Origin: Asterias rubens
Taxonomy: Eukaryota; Echinodermata; Asteroidea; Forcipulatida; Asteriidae
NCBI RefSeq assembly: GCF_902459465.1
Contig: NC_047077.1
Coordinates: forward strand, 1,798,001 to 1,862,000
Reading direction: 5' to 3'
Length of the DNA: 64,000 bases
The notes beneath the pieces were generated by a model. The model saw nothing but the letters and a program-made list of their open reading frames with translations, searched no databases and was not told the DNA's origin. Position 1 is the stretch's first letter. The number at the start of each line of letters is the position of its first letter. Shown here in pieces: positions 43,312 to 54,300 of the stretch. A program made the position numbers and the translations under genes.

Positions 43312-44202
43312 CTACTCATTGGTGTGTTGTGGTGGTGAGAAAGTTTCATTGGGAAGACGAGCGGAGATCGCGACTATTTCTCTGCATACAAAACACCCCG
43401 TACTATTTCACTAAGCCACAGAGCCCAATTTCATAAGCACATAAAATAATTTGCTTTTGAAATTTTGCCTTGATAAAAACATGATTACCAACCAAAACTA
43501 ATTTCCACGTGATTTTCAGGATAAGCCAACAATAGCTGAATACCAGTATACAAGCAATTATTATGCAACAAATGGAATCCCGTTTATAATCAAGGAAGAA
43601 ATTTCATGCTTAGCAAACTAGTTAATAAGTGCTTACCAGCTTTATGAACATTAGTTATTGGGCCCTGACAAAACTGCTGGCGTCTGCCCGCCGTAGAGGG
43701 CGGTCATGGACACCCCCTTTAAATGATCCATGCCCCCGCCCCGCCCACATCACACACCGACTGACATAATTTTTTGAACGTGTACTTCACACAACAACTT
43801 TTAACACACATTTCAACTGGCGTCAACTGCATGTTACAAGCTATTTATAACATATACAAAATTCAGTCAACTCAGAAAACACAGATAAAAATTCCGCTGA
43901 CGAAATTGTTACACTTTTATTCTTTTATTAACAACATTGGAAAAGTGAAGACGTTTATATATCAGTCACCCTTTGAGGTAAGTTTTATACTTTCTTTGTG
44001 AGATTTTGAGGTTCCTTATTGGGTTATTTTCAGTTCTAACTATATGTTTTTTAAGGTGACATTGCTTCTGCAGTAGTTCGGCGGAAATGACGTGCTTTGT
44101 TGTCAACGAAAATCTCACACATGTCACGGTATGACGGTGAGTGAACTACGTACATTGGCCGCAGGCATATGACGCGTCTTGTAAGAGCATGGAGGTAGAA
44201 AT

Positions 44203-44341
44203 GGAAAAGTTTCCGTATGGCGCCACCACTTTTTCATTCGATATGAAATAATATAGTATCTACTTTACCTCAATGAAATATCCCCTTTTGTAAAAATGAG
44301 TGAATACTGAAAAAGTGGTGGCGCCATACAGAAAGTTATCC
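44203..44341. mobile_element. hAT-like MITE, second copy
   Basis: The unit is 139 bp with GGAAAAGTTTCCGTATGGCG at the left and CGCCATACAGAAAGTTATCC at the right. Flanks GTAGAAAT and GTAGAATT form a near-exact 8-bp duplication. Diverged relatives lie at about 44765-44925, 45410-45540 and 62096-62228. Confidence 0.7.
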
Positions 44342-44764
44342 GTAGAATTTAAGAAATACTCCATGGCATGGTAAGACAAGAGCATGGAGGTAGAAATAGA
44401 AGAGCATGGAGGTAGAGTGTTTCTTCACTTCCCATAAATATAATGAGGTTTTCTGTCATAGTTCTTGAACTATGACTGAGTGGGGTGTTGTTTACTATCG
44501 TTCACAATGGAGGAAGGCTCACCATGGTTCCACCGTTTCACCATTTGGTTTCCCTAAACACTCCATCGTTTCTAGTCAGAGAGACATATGCAATATGGTT
44601 TCCCTATCTCTGAAATTTCATTTTCATTGCTTGCTTGCCCATGGAGCAATAAACTACTCTCTGTCTGATGTGATGGGTTCTCCAAATACAGAAGAAGGCC
44701 AATCCTTCTTCGGATGTTACCCCTTATTCGTACTGTATTAAACAATGGTCTACAACTTATGATA

Positions 44765-45540
44765 CATTTTTGGGGAAACTTTCCGAATCCTGACACCACT
44801 TTAAACTCATTACAAAAATGAGGTGAAAGTGGTGTCATGAGGATTCAAAAAGTTTCCCACAAAATGTATGAGTAACACTATTTTATTTCATAATGAATAA
44901 AAAATTGGTGGCACGAATCAAAAACTTTTTCCATTTTCTATTGACCATTTTCTAAACATTTATAATGGAATAAAATAAAAAACAACAACAACATACAAAC
45001 ACCCTAACAAACACCAAACTTCACATTGGCCAAACAGCTGCTTCTACTACTACTAGTTCATATTTGAACCCAAGCATGACGCGTCTTGTAAGACAAGGAG
45101 TGAGCTTCAATTGGTTTCTTCACTTCCCAGAAATATAATGAGGTTTCTGCCATATTAGTTCTTGAACTATGACTGAAGGTTCATGGTTCCACTGTTTCAC
45201 CGTTGGTTTCCCTATCAGGAATTTCTTGTTCATTGCTTGCTTACAAGTCTGTCCTTACTCTATGCTTGTTTGTATAGCATGGAGCAATTAACTACTATCT
45301 GTCTGACCGCATTGGTTCTCCAAATACGGAAGAAAGCCAGTCCTTCTCTGAATGTCACCCCCATTGGTACTGGTTTATTTTGATCTGCAATTAATGTTCC
45401 ATTTTTTATGAAACATTTCGAATCCTGACACCACTTTTCGTACCTTTTTTTTAAATACTTGACTTTTAAATTAGATACTATTTTATTTCATAACAAATGA
45501 AAAAGTGGTGGCAGGTAGGATACAGAAAGTTATCCCGCAA
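44765..45540. repeat. Two diverged relatives of the hAT-like MITE
   Basis: Inverted pieces at about 44768-44860 (GGGGAAACTTTCCGAATCCT and its mirror) and 45408-45540 (CGAATCCTGACACCACTTTT, then GAAAAAGTGGTGGCAGG) share the layout of the copy at 44203 with altered ends. Between them lies a duplicated stretch: the sequences around 44395-44540 and 45090-45200 both contain AAATATAATGAGGTTT and CTTGAACTATGACTGA. Confidence 0.55.
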
Positions 45541-48077
45541 ACCTTTCCCATATTTTTTTTTGTAGTGGCTATTGATCATTATTTATCTGTCTGGTTAAAG
45601 TGAATAGAATAAAAAGAGATTAACCAACAAACAAAAAACACACAAACAATTTTCACCTTCCCCCAAAAGCTGTTGAGCAGAAAATACGGGAAGATTTCCG
45701 TATCCACTACAATAGCAACTTTCTTTAACTGAGCAGTTCATACATGTGTAGTACAAAAAGGGAAAGTAAATTGTTTGTAATGTGTTTTTTATTTAATTGT
45801 ATTTAAAAAAAAAAAACTTTTGGAGGTATTTATCGATACAAAAATAAGACCTCAATTTGAAGGTTTTAAAAAACTGCAATGTAGCATGTACAATTCAGCT
45901 GCTGATGGCGTCGAGATGACAATAAGAAGAAACTATATAAATAAGTAGTAAACTTGCGGGTACAACCATGTGTATTAAATCTCTTATGAATGAGTGTTGG
46001 CTCTGAAAAGTGCCGGTTTGGTCTTGATGTTTTGAGCAGTATACCCTGCTTGTCTTCAGGAGAATGATAATACATTGATGTTATTGATGGGATGTTCCTC
46101 TTTTATAGTTGCAACAAAGTGGCCATACAAATGTAGCTCCCTCAAATCAAATGATGTTACAGTACAATCCAACTTTATTGTCCCTGCATGGGAAATTCCT
46201 TTGGCCTTTTTGCTCACATAAAAACACATGATTGATGACATACCCTACAGTATGATACTATAGTAACAACACTAACCAAGGTTTTTGGTGAATATTTCTG
46301 AAAAGCAGTTAACCAATTAAAATCTGCTTACTTTCATGTGAGCTAAATTTATTGACCTGATTGAAAATGTTTAAAATGAGTTTCAGCAAAGGGCCACAGA
46401 TCACCTGTCGCGATTTTTGTTCCAGCTGGTCTTTGTAACTAAGAGCTTGTTTTCCATATTGCCCAATTTCAATTGAAAGAGAAGATCCGGGTTAAAATAA
46501 AATGATTCACCTTTGCCTCAGGGACCTCATTGTCATAATTATCTTATCAAGGAAGTTGACAGTTACAGGGCTGTATGCTTCGTTTTTGAAAGGACAAGGG
46601 CACCAAGGCATTTTCTCTTTGGCAAAGGGCACCCTATGAGGAAATTGTAAAGTTCTACTGGAGCATTTCAAGGGCACCAAGGCAATGGCAAGGGGCAACG
46701 AAGGCAATCGCCTCCGTTGCCTCCGTGAAGTATCAGGCCTGCAGCTACAAGTACGCTGATGTAGAATGATCCATTTAGATTAATGATAGTTTTGTGTTTG
46801 GGGTAAAGAATATTTAGGCCTATTTGGTTACAGTTCCCAAACACTGACAATGCATCATCAAGGCTAACAATTCACACTGGACCACCCACCCCTCAGGGGT
46901 CACCCTGGCCAGTGATTTATATTTGTATTTGTATTGTATTATTATTCAAACCAGCATCGGATGAATCGCCAATTACAGCAAAAATAAAAATAAAACTAAT
47001 AAATTATTCTTTAAATTTTCACATGAAAGGCCTTTACAAAACTAAATTTAAAACAATTTTGTTTTGGAAGTGGGCTCTCGAAGGGACCAGTTCGGTGATC
47101 TTGTGTGTTTCAGTGGGAGATATTTTTAAGACGCTGGTGGCAGCAGACATACAGTGTGTTGATCTGTTTTTTGCAGGCGCTGAGATTGTGCGCACATGCT
47201 CAGTATTGTGCGCGAGGTCTGAGCATGCGCACTACTGGCGACAACTGTAAAAAAGGACCGTCCAAAAGTCTCCCAATTGAGTAAATAAATAATGTCTTAT
47301 TCTGTGTAATATCGTGTCTATTCGAGTCTTATATAAAATACTTTCAATTCTATTGAGAAATGAGGTAGTATACTTTTTTGTAAAGCCAAATCAGATCAAT
47401 CTTCTTTTATGCATGTCAATTATACATGTACATACTTGTTCGAGTAAAATAATATCTAGGCCGTAATGTCATGGAGTTTTTTTCTCTTTTTGACTCATGG
47501 TCAATGTAAACACATTCTGGTCGAGTAAACATTTTGGGCAACAACAGTCATGCCCTGCAGACTTGTGGATTTTTCCTGAGCCCCGACCACTGAGATTGCC
47601 GGCAGCTACAATCATGTAGAGGAAATTGAAAAGTGTAAATGTGCTGTATAAATTGAGCTGTTATTACAAAAGGAATGTCATATAAATTATGCATACAAGT
47701 GATAGCCTACATAATTGGAAAACTGTAAATGACTGGCATTTCAATGAAATTGATCTTAGTAGAAACAAAAGAAGGTTGAGCTGTACAAGGTGTCCCCCCC
47801 CCATAGTCAAAATTGGTAACAAAGAGTGACATTTTGCTTGACTTTTGACATTTCATGTGTAAATTGAGTTTTGTAACACTCTCCCAAGAGATCTTTGTAC
47901 ATGCATACATCCCTTCAGTGCTTCTAGTCCAGTTTAAAGACATATTTGTTCAAGCGTTCTTTCTAAATCAGAGTCAAGTATTCTGTCAAATGTTACCATT
48001 AATTTTCGCTTTGTGCGCCTGGAGTGTCTATTGACAAATATGTGCGCGGTATAAATATTTAGTTGCATGTAATACAC

Positions 48078-48324
48078 GGTAGACGGAAAAGGAGACCCAG
48101 TAGAGGACGTACGTCATGGACTTTGGTCGTGTGAATAAAACATTGTATGCATAATTCATGTTTGATGTCGGGTCAGATGTCACATCGAAATCGAGGTAAA
48201 CCGGGTTAGGGTTAGGGTTAGGGTTAGGGTTAGGGTTAGGGTTAGGGTTAGGGTTACCTAAATGTTTTATTCATATCACGGTGATGATGTAGGGTCCTCT
48301 ACTGGGTCTCCTTTTCCGTCTACC
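48078..48324. mobile_element. MULE-type MITE containing a (TTAGGG)n telomere-like core
   Basis: The ends are perfect 31-bp inverted repeats starting GGTAGACGGAAAAGG; weaker similarity continues inward for about 40 more bases. The element is flanked by exact 9-bp direct repeats GTAATACAC (48069-48077 and 48325-48333), the duplication length of Mutator-like transposons. The centre (about 48206-48256) is eight head-to-tail GGGTTA units. There is no coding capacity. Family assignment from TSD length is inference. Confidence 0.75.
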
Positions 48325-49689
48325 GTAATACACACATCATCAGATGCACTAGGTGAGATTTATTCAATTCTTTATAAGGGAATCAATGTGTGGTGAAGAG
48401 GTCTTGAACTAGTGGTTTAAACTCGCCGAGGCCTGGTTCTTGATAATTTTACCGAGACGAAGAGTGTTTTGTCTGAAAAGGAAATTGGGAGTTAGAGCAA
48501 CCAGTTGATCGTGCAGGTTTTTCCAAAAAGAGGAGGATCAGCGCCTTTTTATTTTTAATTTTTTATTTCTTTCGAGGGCGGTCGCCAAGCATTTTAATTC
48601 AAACTGGCCACCTATTCTTCAAGTTCAAGTTAAAGTCAACACCCACTTTTTGTACATGTAGTTACAAGTTCTTAAAAGATTAGTAAGTTTAATAATAAAT
48701 ACACAGAAAATTTGTCCTTTTGAAAAGAAAATTGTAAAATAAAAAAAAATAAAAAAAAGGATGTGCAGCTTTTTTGTTTTGATTTTCAAATCTTGGGACT
48801 TAGCAACAATGAATTGGTGGTCTTAAAGGGAGACTGTTGTCATGAATTGATGGCCAGGGCATGTGCGTTCAGTAACTGGACAAGAAATCATACATGTAGT
48901 GCCATGTCTTGCGATAGGTCAGGTCATAATGACACGTATGCCCTTTAACTGACAGCATCGCCCACTGTGGAGTCAACCTTGCCTGTGATATGACTGCCAG
49001 GTCAATGAGTTCATAATGCCAGTACAGCCACTGGTGCAACAACACAGCCCCTTCAGCTTTACAATGGAGGTTTTTTCAATGTTTACTCAGTTAACTTCCT
49101 GGTCACTCAGTGATTCAGAGTATCGTACACTGAGTATTGTTCAGAAAGCTTGGGTGGACTTTAAGATTCTATGTTGTTAAAATCAATAGTTGCATAGGTC
49201 AGATCTATTTTTAAAAAGCTTCAATTGTCCAGTGACATCACTTGTTTACAAGAGCCACATATCCTGGACTTCCTGCAGGCATGATTTGTACACAACCAAT
49301 AAAAGGTTTTTTACACATTTCAGTCTTATAATCCTTCAGAGACTCACTTAAATGTAGTCATTGATGTTAAGTGCTGCAATAATTATGGTTTATGATTAAC
49401 AATATATTATTTATTAGAAAGGGGGTACATGCAGTCTAGTTGTTCATCTCTTGTACAGGCTGTTTGTACTTTGTTTATTTATGACTTTGTGGTTCTGTAG
49501 TGTATGGCAATTAATGTACCCCTTTAAATTGGTGTGTACATGTATGTATTTAATAAATGTAAAAACATTTTGTGATTTTCATTTGTATAACATTTTAAAA
49601 AGGGCTAGGCCACTTTCATCTTGCAAAAGGCACTTCCAAATCTGTGAACTCTATGGGAACATTTTAATGGGGCACCAAGGCCAAGACCA

Positions 49690-49931
49690 GGGCCCAATTT
49701 CATAGAGCTGCTAAGCACAACAATTTGCTTAGCATGAAATTTCTTCCTTGATAAAAACAGGATTACCAACAAGTTTCCATTTGTTGCATATTGCCTGTTT
49801 ACTTGTATTCGGCTGTTGTTTGCTTATCCTCAAAATCACATGGAAATTTGGTTGGTAATCCTATTTTTATCAAGGACGAAATTTCATGCTAAGCAAATTT
49901 TTGTGCTTAGCAGCTCTATGAAATTGGGCCC
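49690..49931. mobile_element. GGGCCCAATTTCATAGAGCTGC-type palindromic MITE, best copy
   Basis: The 242-bp unit begins GGGCCCAATTTCATAGAGCT and ends with the exact mirror AGCTCTATGAAATTGGGCCC. The arms continue through TGCTAAGCACA and ATTTCATGCTAAGCA. It is the cleanest of many copies in this window; intergenic. Confidence 0.75.
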
Positions 49932-51106
49932 AGGGCCACGGAGGCCATGACCTCTGTGTAATTCCTGGCAACCCTGGGCAGCAATGTACACTCATGCACA
50001 TTAACAGTAGACTCTTGTTTACCACCAAAGTTCCATACTACAAGTGTGCGATATGACATCATCAGTAATATTGTCTGTTCTATTTATAGCATCAGTGGTG
50101 ACTCCATAAAAGACTGCAACAAACAGCTTTGACTGTGCAATAGTGGCCAGTCTACATACAGTGTATACCAAACACTGGCTGTGCTTTGCTGTGGCGTGCA
50201 GTGTACTGTTAGTGTTACATGTAGTTACTTATTGGGGATTGAGTGTAATGCATGATTGAAATTTGTAAGAAACTAGTGATTCTGTTTTTCCTTATTTGAC
50301 ATTTACAGGTAAGTACACCTAGGTATTAATTTTGGTTTTTACCCGTAAAAACCAAAATTAATATTCTTTATCCCGATGCAAATTTAACATCTCTTACACC
50401 TAGGCTAGATAGTTATCCCATTTCTTCCTACCATACATTTCTAATTGCTGCTCGGTGCTCAAACTCTTTCAGAGTGCACTGCACTTCAGTTGTTGACTTT
50501 CTATTCGTTGACATCCTGTGAAGTGTTTGCCTAAAGTTTTAGCATTTTTTAAATTAAATACATTTCTGGAAAAGAAAAGCTGGTTGAAAAGTTTGAAGCG
50601 CGTGTACATCATGATGGCGCTTGTACTATGATGTTTATGCGGGCCTGTCAAAATGCAAGAATTTTGACGCGATTCCAAAGGTTATGTCCTTAGGTTTAGG
50701 AAACCTAATCTATACTTGATTAAGGTGAAAAGTTTACAAGAGTTAAAGATAATTTAAACTCGTGTTCCGCCGGAGTTTTGCTTAGCACAGAATTCCATGC
50801 TTACTGTATATGATCAGTCGCCATTCTTTGCTTACAGAGCTAAGTGCAAAGTTTCTGAGTTAGCTACAGTAAGTCAAGAATGTGGACTAATAACGTGAAC
50901 TACGCTTGCACACAAGCAACCTGCTAATCTGCGAAATACACTTGATGTAAGGGTGGAATTCCCTACTTCCGTAACCCCTGGTTTTTGTATGATTGTTTAA
51001 GAAAACAAAGTTTTGGGACTTAGCTTTTAACTATTGACACGATTGCAGGTTGCAAAGTGTTTAAACAACTTTTTTTTATAGTAATGAAAGCTGGCATTGG
51101 GACAAA

Positions 51107-51310
51107 GAATATTAATTTTGGTTTTACCCATACATACACTGATGTGTGTTAGTTGGTAAGACACTGCTCTAGAATTGCAAAGGTCGTGGGTTCAAATCCC
51201 ACCGAGTAATAATCCTTAGATTATTTTCAAAGAGCTCGGGAAAGTACTAAGTATACATCACAGTGCTTACCAACATTGTTGTATAAAATGGGTAAAACTA
51301 ATATTAAATT
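51107..51310 (+). repeat. tRNA-derived SINE (family C) next to the first coding exon of RNF217-like B
   Basis: AGTTGGTAAGACACTGCTCT (box A) and CGTGGGTTCAAATCCCACC (box B), then GCTCGGGAAAGTACTAAGTA. It ends about 10 bases before the acceptor of the first coding exon. Other copies: 23820-23985 (minus), 55872-56038 (plus), 63105-63210 (minus), fragments near 13015-13100 and 37650-37730. Confidence 0.65.
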
Positions 51311-51343
51311 TTTTTTGCAGAATCCGACTCTGCGTTCTCCAAG

Positions 51344-54300
51344 ATGGATTCTGCTGAGTCTCAGGACAAAGTCGTAGAGACAGCATCCAATCCGAAACAA
51401 GAAGGGACAGTCGCACTGATTCAAGAAATAATCCAAGACTCACTCGCCAAGTTGAATTCATTACCGTCGACATCAGACCGTCCGAGAAACCAGCTCCGTC
51501 GTAGTCTGAGCTACCCACCCACTTTCACTCACATCTGCAAGGAGTGCACCGGGTTGTGTGTTTGTCCATCATTCCGATACTTCACTGACGAGGATGACAA
51601 CAAGACGAACTCAAGACGTGGTAAGCTTCAAACAAAGAGATGCCAGTCTTGCGTTCAGGATTGCAGCTCAATGTCCCTCGCCTCTTTAGATAGTCTTGGA
51701 GATATTATGATCAACGCCGATGAGCCAAACCCGACGGCGAGACCTGAGAAGGTCTTGTTCCCACAAGGTGAGGAGGAATATGCAGAATGTCAAGTTTGTC
51801 TTGTCTCTAAGATGTTGCATCACCGCGCTTGCTGCAGCATGCCCATCTGCGATCTCTGCGTTCAGACGTATGTTAGAGAGAAGGTGAACCGTCGCGTTGT
51901 CATCATCCGCTGCTTGAATCCCGCTTGTCACTGCTTCATCTTCAAGGAGGAGATCTTACATCATTTGAGTTCGGAGTTGTACGATAAGTTTCTGCGATTC
52001 TTGGCTGAGGATAACGGCGATCCGAGTCAGAAGACGTGTCCGCAGTGTAACCGCATCGCACACTTTGATATTGACGTCATGATAAGGTGAGGAAACAATA
52101 CAAAGAGTTAAATGATTTTGCAGTCGGTTCCAATCTATGAAATAAGCCATTGGCGAGTGAGATTTGAATAATGTCTTGTATAATGACTTGCTTAGTCACA
52201 AGTTACTGACTGCTTAAATTTGAATTCCTCAATCTATGGAGACAGTTGCTGTGTCAAATGGAAAGCTTTATACATCTAGCAAGCTTCAGATGAGCAAACC
52301 TTGGTACCATTATACTGTGCTATACACATTTATTCTTAATTGTGTATTGTTGTTTGCCGTCTCTTACCCATTTAAGCTTGAATCATTTGACATACATGTA
52401 CATGTAGCAACTGTCTCTATAGTCTGAGGAATTCAAATTTAAGCATTAATTTGTGACTACACAAGTCCTTGTTACAGATGTTATTCAATTCTTACTCACA
52501 AATGGCTTTTCGGAACATTATTTTATGAATCTATTTGTTGATGTATCTGTTTGTTGATGTACATTATCAATTAAGAATACAAAGTGAAAGCCTCTCTTTA
52601 AGTTTTCTACATTGGGGGGGGGGGGGGGTACCTGGGGGGCCTTAATTGTGAGCTCCACACCTGGAAAGCATCCCCTTACCGTGTAGCCTGGCTCCAGGGA
52701 AATTCTTTTGCTGCACCGCTTAAACTTCTGCCCTCAGTCATCATAATTACCTGAAGTGTTTTTCATTCTCTCCGAAATGCAGGACTCATAAAACCCGGCA
52801 GAATGAGCAGAAAGTGGCCTGTGCCTGCGGCCTGCTGTGGTGTTTCCGCTGTCACGCTCCGTGGCATCCCAACATGTCATGTAAGGAATACTTCAAAGGG
52901 GATCGGCTACTCAAGTCATGGGCAAAGGAGAGACACTTTGGTGAACCCAACGCTAAGAAATGCCCCAAATGCAAGGTAGGTCAAGAAAGCTGGTATTTTT
53001 GTCTGTGGTTTCTGGGGATGCAGCCGCCGCCGTGTGCCCCTTTATGCAGCTGATGTACATGTACGCCTTCAATAAAGGCTACACACACACACACAAGTGT
53101 GTATACGCCTGCAACCGTAAACCTCCTATTGACCTCCCATTGACAGCTCCCATTGGTTTTTGTACACGTTTTCCAACTGTGGATCCCAAAACTCTTTTGT
53201 TATAGGTCCCCAGTTTGATTGTCCTTTGGCAGGGCAGTCTTAAACTTTGGGAGGGCGGCCCTCCCTCCCAAAATCCACATGTGAAGATTACTGGTTACAG
53301 GTTGAATGGCTTCTGACTGGCACCCCCAAACAAAGATATTGACAAAATAGGGAGACCTCCAACATAAGCGATAGATAGCTCAGTTAGTAGAGCGCTGGCA
53401 TGTTAATTGTGAGGTGGCAGGCTCAAATCGGCCTCTAGTCAATTTGTCCTTGTTCAACTCAATAAAACATTCATTTGTTTCGTTTTCTGTGTATCTTTTC
53501 CAGGTTTATATACAACGAAGTGTTGGGTGCGACAACATGACTTGCAGTCGTTGTTTTACGTCGTTTTGTTATAGCTGTGGAGGCCGTTTTTATAGCTTGC
53601 GGTATTTTGGGAAGCATTCTTCACGCTTCAGTGTGTTTGGCTGCAAGTATCAATTCAAGCCCAACGAACCGGTCAAGCGTATCATGATCCGGGGAACTCT
53701 ATTTGGTAAGAAATACAATAACAATAAGTTTCTCAATAAGTAATAATTCGCACGAAAAAGGAACTTTGCCAAAAGTACATTTTATAGTAATGGAGTTTTT
53801 GGAATTCTTTGAACTCCCTTGTGCTGGTGGAATAATAAATTTGAGGCATTGCATGTTGAGGTATCAAATAAGTATTGGGTTTCGGTAACGCCATGTGTGT
53901 TTCTTGCTGGGTAGATTCAATGTTCTTTTGGGAACTTGTCTTGCTTAAATGTATATTCTATCACTGCGGAGTAGATTTTTCTGGAATCAGGAGACTTCTC
54001 AGTTCTGAAAAGACTGTCCTGCTTTTTTACCTACTACCTGGGCAGAAGGTTGAAAATCAGCCGAGACTACTAGGCCTCTCAGGGATGAGATTGTTCAGAC
54101 TTTTTATGTCGGCCTGGTGAAGAAAATCAGACACTATTTTATCCACAAATAATGAAATCCTGCTCATTGGTCTACTTCTCTAGTGCTTTGGATACTGTTT
54201 CCAAAAGCTCCTTGGAATTTATAACCCCAGGGGTTACCAAACGGTAGAAATGGCATCATTTCAACATACCTTTCAATTTGTATCCAAGTTTCAGACTTTT

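Larger units (their letters stand above)
42530..51100. other. Large intergenic region between the head-to-head RNF217-like genes
   Basis: It holds the MITEs, hairpins and telomere-core element listed separately, plus low-complexity A/T tracts (45800, 48735). A CCTTTGAG/GTAAGT donor-like site at 43978 could end an untranslated exon of RNF217-like B. No protein-coding gene was recognised. Confidence 0.55.

Noticed and set aside
43774..44001. A 75-codon coding exon ending near a GTAAGT donor
   Set aside because: No recognisable motif; at most a possible untranslated exon of RNF217-like B.
46912..47250. A 112-codon plus-strand ORF
   Set aside because: No similarity recognised, no splice context, and the composition is that of the surrounding non-coding DNA.
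48206..48256. A chromosome end
   Set aside because: Only about eight telomere units, flanked by ordinary DNA on both sides and enclosed in inverted repeats.
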